A stretch of 5,440 bases of DNA, from assembly GCA_025351985.1 (NCBI GenBank), contig JANXUW010000498.1, forward strand, positions 1 through 5,440, read 5' to 3'. The position numbers and the translations under genes were made by a program. Source of the DNA: Pseudolysobacter sp. (GTDB taxonomy: Bacteria; Pseudomonadota; Gammaproteobacteria; Xanthomonadales; Rhodanobacteraceae). The number at the start of each line of letters is the position of its first letter. The stretch's first letter is position 1. Below, piece after piece: positions 1 to 5,440 of this stretch. The notes under the pieces were generated by a model. That model ran no database searches. It was given only the letters and a program-made list of their open reading frames with translations, and had not been told where the DNA came from.

Positions 1-18
1 GGCTATTGCCGTGGCTGA
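1..18 (+). other. Inverted copy of the last codons of the GT-C gene
   Basis: On the plus strand the window opens with GGC TAT TGC CGT GGC TGA, which reads Gly-Tyr-Cys-Arg-Gly-stop. This is exactly the C-terminus of the gene that ends at 225 on the minus strand. It is therefore either the tail of a second, convergent copy of that gene lying to the left of the window, or a false mirror produced during assembly. Only five codons are visible, so nothing can be said about whether the copy is intact. Confidence 0.6.
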
Positions 19-79
19 GTCAAAGATGCCACGCCGGCTTTTCGGGTGAGGCATAAACTTTATCGAGAAGTCCCCATGA

Positions 80-163
80 TGCCGTCATCCCAGCGCAGGC
101 TGGGATCCAGTTCTTGATTTGGGGTCTTGAAACTGGATCCCAGCCTGCGCTGGGATGACGGCA
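80..163. repeat. REP-like inverted pair (BIME-like unit) at the palindrome centre
   Basis: Two 33-nt copies (80-112 and 131-163) face each other across an 18-nt spacer and are identical as reverse complements. Each copy is itself a hairpin: ATCCCAGC (87-94) and GCTGGGAT (99-106) form a perfect 8-bp stem around a 4-nt loop, and the mirror hairpin is at 137-144/149-156. Head-to-head small hairpins in an intergenic space next to a gene end are the usual form of REP/BIME elements. Related GTCATCCC..GGGATCCAG intergenic repeats are, from memory, common in Xanthomonadales and relatives. The element would form a strong stem-loop in transcripts reading out of the GT-C gene and could protect or terminate their 3' ends. 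Assignment to a named repeat family was not tested. Confidence 0.75.
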
Positions 164-200
164 GGGTGGGGACTTCTCGATAAAGTTTATGCCTCACCCG

Positions 201-233
201 AAAAGCCGGCGTGGCATCTTTGACTCAGCCACG
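201..233 (-). terminator. Candidate terminator hairpin overlapping the GT-C stop codon
   Basis: Read on the minus strand, CGTGGC (233-228) pairs with GCCACG (215-210). The TGA stop (227-225) lies in the loop, and four T residues (204-201) follow after a short GC stretch. The stem is only 6 bp, the T-run is short, and five bases separate stem and T-run, so this is a weak intrinsic-terminator candidate. The larger REP-like hairpins just beyond it could do the same job. Confidence 0.3.
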
Positions 234-1613
234 GCAATAGCCGTCGATCCACGGCCCGGCGAATGCGAGAAACAACAGCGTCACGGCCAGCAGACTCGCG
301 GCGAGCAGTCGTATCGGCGTGATGACGAGTCGCGCGTCTCGTTGAAAAATTCGCGCATAGCTTTCACCGGCGAAACAGCAGAATACCGGAATCATCGGCA
401 GCAGATAACGTGCTTTTACGTGCAGACCGGAATACAACGCCAGCTGATAACCGACACTCGCCAGCAGCAACCATAGCCACATATACCGCCATTCGCGCCA
501 CAGGCAAAGACCGAAAGCGAAGCCGAACAGAATCAGCGCATGCAACAAATGCGATGACCAGCGCAACACGAAAATCGCACCGGCAGGCGTGTCGTGATAC
601 GCGCCCATGTAACCCGCGCAAGCCGGCCCGGGCAATTGCGTGAGCAGCAGCGTCTTGCCCTCGAACAGGCGAAAATACTGGCGCGCGAATTGCTGCTCTA
701 TCAATTCCAACGGCGACGTATCTTGCAGGCGTTGCTGCAATTGGCGATACGCCCATGCATTGCGCTGATCCGCCGTCGTGCCGCTGTTGAGATATTCACC
801 GAACAAATTGCCCACCGGCTCGTCGACATAATCGTTGCGCGCGCGATCGCTCAGTCCCGCGACCAGATTGAACACAGAACTATCGGCGATCGACCAGTGT
901 CCGGTGTTGCGATGCCCGGCGATCAACGCCGGCGCCGTGATCAGGAATAGGCCAAGCAGAAATGCCGCGGCGGATTTCCATTGCAACCGCAACGGTCTCC
1001 AGCTCTCGACAAAACAGATCAGCAGCAACGGCCAGAATGCCGCCAGCAAGCTTTTGAAAATCAGCGCGAGGCCCAGCGACAGACCCGCGAGCCAAGCGAG
1101 ATGCGGACGCACAACTTCGTTTTTTTGCGGATCGCGCAACAACAGATTCAGCGTCAGCAGCAGGCAGAACAGGTGCGGAATTTCGGGCCACAGATAATGC
1201 GCATACGCGGCATCGCCGGGATTCAGCACGAACAGTCCGGCAGCGAATGCGGCCGCGAGACGGCTGCCGCCGAGGCGTCGCCAAAGTCGCCAGAGCAAAC
1301 CGCCGCAGCCCAGGAACAATAAGGTCTGCAACAGTTGCGTCGGCATGATGGCGCTGCCGAACACAAACTGCATGGCCGCGATCAGCAACGATTGTCCGGG
1401 CGGCCAGATATGGCTCGGATGCCACGGCCCACCGGCAAGTACGGCGCGCGCCGCGGCAAGATATTGCAGCTCGTCGCCGACCAGTTGTTTTGCGCCAGCG
1501 TGGTAATAAATCCACCACAGCATCGCTTGCTGTAAAAGCAGCAGAGCAAGCGCTACCATCACCAGCAGACGTGCACGCGGGCTAATCGAAGTGCGCCAGA
1601 ACCAACTATTCAT
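225..1613 (-). CDS. Integral membrane GT-C glycosyltransferase (ArnT/PMT-like, GT39/GT83 type)
   Basis: A 462-residue protein beginning MNSWFWRTS. A signal-anchor-like segment (about 15-37) precedes a first exoplasmic loop with GDELQY (D47, E48), the acidic pair typical of GT-C enzymes that use polyprenyl-phosphate sugars. PPG (71-73) and WPEIPH (142-147) follow, then many hydrophobic segments (about 92-110, 118-132, 145-160, 172-205, 215-232, 352-372, 377-395, 403-418, 434-454) and the late HVKARYLLPMIP (398-409), whose Arg-Tyr-Leu-x-Pro pattern recurs in this superfamily. A soluble loop (about 233-345) probably lies in the periplasm. It would transfer a sugar from a lipid-linked donor to a periplasmic acceptor; neither can be identified. 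The open frame continues upstream to 1817, but that part lies opposite the methyltransferase and lacks family features, so I chose the ATG at 1613. The gene is divergent from the methyltransferase and its 3' end is embedded in the long palindrome. Confidence 0.85.
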   Translation of the reverse strand: MNSWFWRTSISPRARLLVMVALALLLLQQAMLWWIYYHAGAKQLVGDELQYLAAARAVLAGGPWHPSHIWPPGQSLLIAAMQFVFGSAIMPTQLLQTLLFLGCGGLLWRLWRRLGGSRLAAAFAAGLFVLNPGDAAYAHYLWPEIPHLFCLLLTLNLLLRDPQKNEVVRPHLAWLAGLSLGLALIFKSLLAAFWPLLLICFVESWRPLRLQWKSAAAFLLGLFLITAPALIAGHRNTGHWSIADSSVFNLVAGLSDRARNDYVDEPVGNLFGEYLNSGTTADQRNAWAYRQLQQRLQDTSPLELIEQQFARQYFRLFEGKTLLLTQLPGPACAGYMGAYHDTPAGAIFVLRWSSHLLHALILFGFAFGLCLWREWRYMWLWLLLASVGYQLALYSGLHVKARYLLPMIPVFCCFAGESYARIFQRDARLVITPIRLLAASLLAVTLLFLAFAGPWIDGYCRG

Positions 1614-1638
1614 CGCCACAGTGTGGCGGTTTTTCCTC
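1614..1638 (-). promoter_or_regulatory. Perfect 15-bp palindrome between a Shine-Dalgarno-like GAGG and the GT-C start codon
   Basis: CGCCACA-G-TGTGGCG (1614-1628) is a perfect inverted repeat directly abutting the minus-strand ATG at 1613-1611. On that strand GAGG (1638-1635) is followed by AAAAAC (1634-1629) and then the palindrome. The linear distance from GAGG to ATG is 21 nt, too far for normal initiation. Folding the palindrome as a 6-bp stem with a 3-nt loop would leave about 6 nt between them. The same site also lies in the divergent promoter region and could be a dimeric operator. Both roles are inference. Confidence 0.4.
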
Positions 1639-1709
1639 GCGATGCAACCGAGTGCGATAGCGTGAAGCCACAGTCTGCCGACGAACCAATTTCTGCGAGC
1701 GCCGAGGCG

Positions 1710-2378
1710 ATGCGCGGCACCAATATTTATTGGCGCCAGCTCAGTGCAGAAGAACTGGCCAGCGGCGCGCATCGCGATGTGATCGGTGGCCTGTGGGACG
1801 ATGTCGGTCGGCTGCAATTCGAATTCCTGCGCGAACGCGGATTATTGCCACGACATCGCCTGCTCGATCTCGGCTGCGGTGCGTTGCGCGGCGGGCTGCA
1901 CTTCGTGCGTTATCTCGATGTCGGCAATTATTACGGCATGGACATCAATGCATCGCTGCTCGAAGGCGGCCGCATCGAACTGGAGCGCGCCGGTCTCGCG
2001 ACACGCAATGTGCATCTTTTGTGTGATGCCGAATTTGCGCTGACACGTTTCGACCAGCATTTCGACATGCTGCTCGCGGTGTCGGTTTTCACCCATCTGC
2101 ATCTCGACCAGATCCAGCGATGTTTGTGCGCGGTGGCGCAGGTGCTGGCCGACGACGGTGTGTTTTATGCGACGTATTTTCCCGCCGCCGACAGCGCGTC
2201 CGTGGCACCGATCACGCATTCGCCGGGCGATGTGGTCAGTCATCTTGATCGCGATCCGTTTCATCAGCACGAGTCCGCGTATCGTTATCTTGCCGCCTGC
2301 GCCGGCCTGCAGCTTGAGGTGATCGACGATTGGAAACATCCGCGCGGCCAGCACATGCTGGCGTTCCGCAAACGCTGA
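1710..2378 (+). CDS. Class I SAM-dependent methyltransferase
   Basis: With the ATG at 1710 the product is a 222-residue soluble protein of Rossmann methyltransferase type. An N-terminal segment NIYWRQLSAEEL and GGLWDDVGRLQFEFL (26-40) precede motif I LLDLGCGALRGG (51-62), the SAM glycine-rich loop. GMDIN (76-80) supplies the acidic residue expected to hold the SAM ribose (D78). FDMLLAVSVFTHL (118-130) fits motif IV, and the last strand ends HPRGQHMLAF (210-219), a tail I associate with this methyltransferase group. The open frame starts earlier with GTG at 1623, giving 251 residues. The extra 29 residues look featureless and would leave only 9 bp between two divergent genes, so 1710 is preferred, with GTG 1662 also possible. 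No strong Shine-Dalgarno decides the start. Given the neighbours, it may methylate a sugar or the chain end of the exported glycan; the substrate is unknown. Confidence 0.85.
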   Translation: MRGTNIYWRQLSAEELASGAHRDVIGGLWDDVGRLQFEFLRERGLLPRHRLLDLGCGALRGGLHFVRYLDVGNYYGMDINASLLEGGRIELERAGLATRNVHLLCDAEFALTRFDQHFDMLLAVSVFTHLHLDQIQRCLCAVAQVLADDGVFYATYFPAADSASVAPITHSPGDVVSHLDRDPFHQHESAYRYLAACAGLQLEVIDDWKHPRGQHMLAFRKR

Positions 2379-2384
2379 CGCGGC

Positions 2385-4067
2385 TTAGCTTTGCGTTGAG
2401 GCCGACACAAAACAACAGCGTGATTTCAGCGTTGTGTTGTAGTGCCGCGCGATGCTTGCGGCATCCAGAGCAAGGGCGGGCGTATTGCGCGTATCGAGCA
2501 ACGGCACCGCCAGCGACGCGCTCGTTGCGATCAAGTGTCCGCTGTGTCCGCGCAGGTCGATCAGGTGCACGAGTTCGATCGCATAATGCTGCATCCAGCG
2601 CGCGAAGATTTCGTCATGGCGCAGCCAGGTGGACGGCGCAAACTCAAGGCACAGCGCGATCGTTGCGCGCTCGATTTCGTGCCAGCCGGTCGCGGAATAT
2701 TGCATCAGCAAAAACGTGTCCTGGTTGCACACCAGCTGCCAGAGATCAAACTCGCGCGCGAGTGCCTCTGACATAACTGCATCATCGCCAACGACGTCAC
2801 TCTGCGTCGCGCAAATCCGCAAAACACGCGGTCGCGGCGGTGGCGCGGAAATCGATGCCGAACGATAAATATGTCGCACGCGCCAGTCCAGCACACGTCG
2901 CTCGTAAGAAAATAACGTCGCGCCGACCGCGGCTTCGTAATGCGGATAACGCTCGCGCAACACCGCCATGCCAGCGCGGCCGAGCGATTCGCGTCGGGCC
3001 TCGCCGAAGCTCGCGCTGCGCGCGTGACGCACCAGCACGTTGCCGGCGATCACATGCGCAAATCCGACGTGCTCGGCGCGCTGGCACCAATCGTTTTCCT
3101 CGCCGTAACCTTGCGGGAATGCAGCCACGTCGGGGCCGCCGACCTGATCGAGCATCGCGCGTTTTACATACATGCAAAAGCCGTTGCCGGTCGGCAGCGC
3201 CGGCGTCACCAGGCCGGCCTGTTGCCACAACGCGCGCTGGGTCTGGATCAACGACCACGCCGCCGGCAATGGATTGTGCCGTTCCAGTTCCGGCACCGAA
3301 AACGCGCCGGCATTATCCGATACCGCGGTCGCGGTGCCGATATCGGCGCGCGCATACGCGGCGCGGCGCAGGCCGAGCAGCCAGTTCGGGCCCACTTCGG
3401 TATCGGCGTTGAGCACCACGATATCGCCTTGCGGCGCATGGCTCAGGCCGAGCGCAATAGTGCGTGTGTAGCCGAGATTCTGCGCATTGCGCAGCAGCGT
3501 GATACCGGGAGAATTCTGGTAACGCGCAAGCAGCGGCGCGATCGCGCTATCGGTGCTGGCATCGTCGATCAGCAGCAATCGCACCGGTCCTTGGGTATGT
3601 TCGATCAAGGCTTCGATACAGCGTTGCACGAGTTCGCTGGCGTTGTAGATCGGCACGATAATCGTGACCGGCACACGCAATACATCGGGCTGCTGCAACG
3701 GCGAAAAAATCGCGACGTCGAGCAGCGGCGCGAGGTCTTCCAGCGCAGCTATGGCGACGGATGTTTCATCCGCGATCGATCCCGCTATCGCTTTGCTTGC
3801 GGCCTCGCCGAAACGCACGTGCAACGGCGTTGACAGCAGCTCAATGCCTTGCGGTTCGAGCCGCAACGAGACGCCAAACTCGCCGCTGCCATGCGGCGCA
3901 AACGGAAAATCGAAATACACGTGTCGTTGCTGCGCCAGCACGATTCGCTCGGAAAAGTACAATCCATCGAGCCACAACATCAGCCGCAGATCGTCCGCGT
4001 GGTCGCCGATTTCGATCGCGAGACGCCGACCGTTCCACGCGATCGAATCCAACATCACGGGCGACAT
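2385..4067 (-). CDS. Multidomain glycosyltransferase with a GT2 catalytic core
   Basis: A 560-residue protein starting MSPVMLDSIAW. Residues 1-90 are rich in alternating hydrophobic strands (HVYFDFPFAP, GVSLRLEPQG, STPLHVRFG), suggesting a beta-sandwich accessory domain. Residues 133-390 are a GT-A fold GT2 transferase: VTIIVPIYN (134-142), LLIDDASTD (165-173), the LNADTE metal/nucleotide-sugar motif (219-224), LPTGNGFCMYVKR (291-303), and the acceptor-side GYGEENDW (320-327) with its putative base, followed by VRHARSASFG (346-355). Residues 415-560 resemble the first part of a GT-B/GT4 domain, including ELVHLIDLRGHSGHL, but the sequence stops before a full GT-B domain. It would transfer a nucleotide-activated sugar to the growing lipid-linked glycan in the cytoplasm. 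The open frame extends to 4358, but that part overlaps the ATPase out of frame and is cysteine/arginine-rich noise; ATG 4067 is preferred, GTG 4076 possible. It lies 55 bp after the ATPase gene and ends 6 bp from the convergent methyltransferase. Confidence 0.88.
   Translation of the reverse strand: MSPVMLDSIAWNGRRLAIEIGDHADDLRLMLWLDGLYFSERIVLAQQRHVYFDFPFAPHGSGEFGVSLRLEPQGIELLSTPLHVRFGEAASKAIAGSIADETSVAIAALEDLAPLLDVAIFSPLQQPDVLRVPVTIIVPIYNASELVQRCIEALIEHTQGPVRLLLIDDASTDSAIAPLLARYQNSPGITLLRNAQNLGYTRTIALGLSHAPQGDIVVLNADTEVGPNWLLGLRRAAYARADIGTATAVSDNAGAFSVPELERHNPLPAAWSLIQTQRALWQQAGLVTPALPTGNGFCMYVKRAMLDQVGGPDVAAFPQGYGEENDWCQRAEHVGFAHVIAGNVLVRHARSASFGEARRESLGRAGMAVLRERYPHYEAAVGATLFSYERRVLDWRVRHIYRSASISAPPPRPRVLRICATQSDVVGDDAVMSEALAREFDLWQLVCNQDTFLLMQYSATGWHEIERATIALCLEFAPSTWLRHDEIFARWMQHYAIELVHLIDLRGHSGHLIATSASLAVPLLDTRNTPALALDAASIARHYNTTLKSRCCFVSASTQS
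2407..2440. terminator. Weak hairpin near the convergent gene ends
   Basis: ACAAAACAAC (2407-2416) pairs with GTTGTGTTGT (2431-2440) at 9 of 10 positions, with a 14-nt loop. It lies inside the last codons of the GT2 gene and 28 nt beyond the methyltransferase stop. It is AT-rich in the stem and lacks a T-run on either strand, so a terminator role for the tail-to-tail pair is only a possibility. Confidence 0.2.
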
Positions 4068-4122
4068 GTACGGCACTCGCTCGTTCGATCGCGAAACGCT
4101 CCGATCCCGACAAATCGCGTTT

Positions 4123-4875
4123 TCATTTTGTCGCGGATGCCGCGTGCAGCACGGCGTGATACGCGGCCAGCACCTCTTCGACCGGGCCCTGCATGAGGCT
4201 TTTGCCGTGCTCGACCCACAGCGCGCGATCGCAGAGTTGCCGCACTTGTGAATCCTCGTGCGAGACGAATACCACGGTGCAGCCGTTGCGCATGCGCTCG
4301 CGCAGCGCGGCGCCGGATTTTTCCTGGAACTCGGCATCGCCGACCGACAGCACTTCATCGATCAGCAGCACATCGGGCTCGACCTGCATCGCGACCGAAA
4401 AACCCAGACGCAACAACATGCCGGTCGAATAGCTCGAAATCGGTTGCTCGAAAAATTCGCCGAGCTCGGAAAATTCGTGGATCGCGGGCAGGCGTTGCTT
4501 GATGTCGCGATGACGCATGCCGAGCATCATGCCGCTCAGGATCGCATTGTCGCGGCCGCTCAGGTGCGGCGAAAAACCGACCATCAACGACAGCAACTGG
4601 CACGAGATCGGCGAGCGCTCCACACTGCCGCGATCCGGTCCGACGATGCCCGCGATCACGCGCAACAAGGTACTTTTTCCCGCACCGTTGCGACCAATGA
4701 TGCCGAGGCGCTCGCCACGTCGCAGTTCAAGACTCACGTCTTCGAGCGCCCAGAAACGACTCTCGCCGAGGCGGCGTTTGGCGCTGAATGCGACGCCGAC
4801 ATTGCGCATCGAGACGATCAGTTCGCCCGCCTCGGACGGCGCGTCGGTTGCGCCATGAACGTGTGTACTCGTCAT
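4123..4875 (-). CDS. wzt: Polysaccharide ABC exporter ATP-binding subunit, Wzt type
   Basis: A 250-residue ATPase with all core motifs in order: Walker A GRNGAGKST (61-69, K67), signature SSYSTGM (147-153), Walker B VLLIDE (169-174, D173 and catalytic E174), D-loop region VLSVGD (175-180) and switch histidine in VSHE (H206). The stretch LMVGFSPHLSGRDNAILSG (97-115) matches the pattern GF.P.LTG..N typical of the Wzt/TagH/KpsT group rather than of importer ATPases. It should power flipping of an undecaprenyl-linked glycan by the adjacent Wzm permease. The protein ends about 25 residues after the nucleotide-binding domain, so it lacks the C-terminal carbohydrate-binding domain of long Wzt proteins (about 400 residues or more). 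The start ATG at 4875 is 1 nt after the permease TGA (4879-4877), with no strong Shine-Dalgarno, which points to translational coupling. Confidence 0.93.
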   Translation of the reverse strand: MTSTHVHGATDAPSEAGELIVSMRNVGVAFSAKRRLGESRFWALEDVSLELRRGERLGIIGRNGAGKSTLLRVIAGIVGPDRGSVERSPISCQLLSLMVGFSPHLSGRDNAILSGMMLGMRHRDIKQRLPAIHEFSELGEFFEQPISSYSTGMLLRLGFSVAMQVEPDVLLIDEVLSVGDAEFQEKSGAALRERMRNGCTVVFVSHEDSQVRQLCDRALWVEHGKSLMQGPVEEVLAAYHAVLHAASATK

Positions 4876-4876
4876 G

Positions 4877-5440
4877 TCAGATCGCCAGCTTGACGTAGCG
4901 CGGCGTGAACCGCGCGACCAGATAAATGCCGAGTGCGCACATCAGCAACGAGATGCCGGCCACCTGCGCCAACGCCCACCAGTCCGGCCAGCGCGCGTGC
5001 ATGAGGATGCCGCGCGCCGAATCCACCAGCACCACGACCGGATTCAGCGCGAACCATACGCGCAACGACGGCGGCACGCTGTCGAGCGCAAACACCACAC
5101 CGGAAATGAACATCACCACCTGCAGGAATTGCTCGATCACGAAGCGCAAGTCGGGCAACAGCGGCGTGACGGCGGCGACCAGATACGTCGCGCCTGCGGC
5201 AAATATCAGTTCGACCAGCAGTACCGGCAGCAAGGCGACATAGGTGATGTTCGGCTTGTAGCCGCTGGCCCACAAGATCACCATCAGCAGCGCGAGAATG
5301 AACAGGAACTTCACCGTGTCGGCGAGAATCTGCACGCTCGGAAACAACAGGCACGGCAACTTGACCTGACGGATCAGGCCGAGGTTGCTCCAGATCGCGT
5401 TGCCGCCGTGGCTGACGCAGGATTTGAACCACTGCCAGCT
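4877..5440 (-). CDS. wzm: Polysaccharide ABC exporter permease, Wzm type (5' end outside window)
   Basis: The frame stays open to the window edge, so 187 C-terminal residues are visible and roughly 70-100 N-terminal residues are missing if the protein has the usual 260-290 length. The visible part opens SWQWFKSCVSHGGNAIWSN and continues LIRQVKLPCLLFP, the cytoplasmic segment conserved in the ABC-2 membrane family (Wzm, TagG, KpsM). Hydrophobic segments follow at about 43-59, 66-93, 101-119, 130-139 and 156-176 of the visible part. LPDLRFVIEQFLQVVMFISGV (95-115) and LNPVVVLVDSARGILM (132-147) match the family's usual RD..V...L and NP......R..L patterns. A TTG at 5359 can be taken as a start, but it would delete the conserved cytoplasmic segment and is not believable. 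It forms the transmembrane channel with the ATPase encoded immediately downstream. Confidence 0.93.
   Translation of the reverse strand, partial: SWQWFKSCVSHGGNAIWSNLGLIRQVKLPCLLFPSVQILADTVKFLFILALLMVILWASGYKPNITYVALLPVLLVELIFAAGATYLVAAVTPLLPDLRFVIEQFLQVVMFISGVVFALDSVPPSLRVWFALNPVVVLVDSARGILMHARWPDWWALAQVAGISLLMCALGIYLVARFTPRYVKLAI

Larger units (their letters stand above)
1..242. repeat. Very long imperfect palindrome with 112-nt arms
   Basis: Bases 1-112 are the reverse complement of 131-242, pairing so that coordinates sum to 243. Arms 1-76 with 167-242 and 80-112 with 131-163 match at every position when read base by base. The only mismatches are 77-79 (TGA) against 164-166 (GGG). The unpaired centre is 113-130 and starts and ends with the same pentamer, CTTGA. 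The palindrome has no counterpart base to the left of position 1, so the real repeat may extend beyond the window. The right arm contains the stop codon and last codons of the GT-C gene, and the left arm holds an inverted copy of the same codons. The region contains no convincing gene of its own. It may be a true inverted duplication or an assembly fold-back. Confidence 0.97.

Noticed and set aside
1..242. An insertion sequence, MITE or CRISPR explanation for the terminal repeat
   Set aside because: There is no transposase, no recognisable target-site duplication, no repeat-spacer periodicity, and the arms include host coding sequence. The flank left of base 1 is not visible, so target-site duplications cannot be assessed fully.
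189..476. A small plus-strand frame starting inside the palindrome
   Set aside because: It runs antisense to the C-terminal membrane segments of the GT-C protein and is Arg/Gln-rich without motifs.
1614..1817. Upstream extension of the GT-C frame by 68 codons
   Set aside because: It overlaps the divergent methyltransferase, including the region leading to its SAM motif, and shows no membrane or family features. The natural start is ATG 1613.
1842..2354. A 170-codon minus-strand frame opposite the methyltransferase
   Set aside because: It is antisense to the SAM-binding motifs and contains no recognisable domain.
2940..3833. A 297-codon open frame on the plus strand opposite the GT2 gene
   Set aside because: It lies wholly antisense to a well-supported GT2 domain. 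Its translation is Arg/Ala/His-rich with no motif, hydrophobic core or ribosome site. Long antisense frames are expected from GC-rich codon use.
4068..4358. Upstream extension of the GT2 frame by 97 codons
   Set aside because: This part is an out-of-frame shadow of the ATPase gene, rich in Cys, Arg and Ser. The ATPase motifs show which frame is real.
4258..4893. A 211-codon plus-strand frame opposite the ATPase gene
   Set aside because: It is the antisense mirror of a gene with complete Walker A, signature, Walker B and H-loop motifs, and it has no features of its own.
4872..5432. A 186-codon minus-strand frame overlapping the permease
   Set aside because: The translation is Arg/Gly/Ala-rich noise. 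The alternative minus-strand frame has conserved ABC-2 permease segments and stays open to the window edge.

Overview
The window is GC-rich and densely coding. It reads as part of a Gram-negative surface-polysaccharide (O-antigen or related glycan) locus of the ABC-transporter-dependent type. A gammaproteobacterium of the Xanthomonadales/Rhodanobacteraceae kind is my best guess. It rests on the style of the proteins and on an inverted REP-like pair (core GTCATCCCAGC..GCTGGGATCC), and it is an inference I could not test by database search.

Layout. Positions 1-242 are one very long imperfect palindrome: 112-nt arms, 109 of 112 positions paired, 18-nt loop. A REP-like inverted pair sits at its centre, and the outer arms carry the last codons of the neighbouring gene. 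Positions 225-1613 (minus) encode a polytopic GT-C / ArnT-PMT-like glycosyltransferase that ends inside the right arm. Positions 1710-2378 (plus; a GTG at 1623 is also possible) encode a class I SAM-dependent methyltransferase, divergent from the GT-C gene. Positions 2385-4067 (minus) encode a three-part glycosyltransferase: a beta-rich N-terminal region, a GT2 catalytic domain, and a short GT-B-like C-terminal region. Positions 4123-4875 (minus) encode a Wzt-type ABC ATPase. Positions 4877-5440 (minus) encode the C-terminal part of a Wzm-type permease whose start lies beyond the window.

How the genes fit together. wzm, wzt and the GT2 gene run in the same direction, with a 1-nt gap and then a 55-nt gap, so they are probably one operon. 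The permease and ATPase would flip an undecaprenyl-linked glycan across the inner membrane, and the GT2 protein would help build it in the cytoplasm. The methyltransferase could decorate or cap the glycan. The GT-C enzyme would add a sugar on the periplasmic side from a lipid-linked donor. These roles are inferred from family membership and gene neighbourhood; no substrate can be read from the sequence.

I see no complete mobile element, CRISPR array, RNA gene or clearly new defence or regulatory system. The observation most worth checking is the terminal palindrome, which is either an inverted duplication of a gene end around a REP pair or an assembly fold-back at a contig edge.
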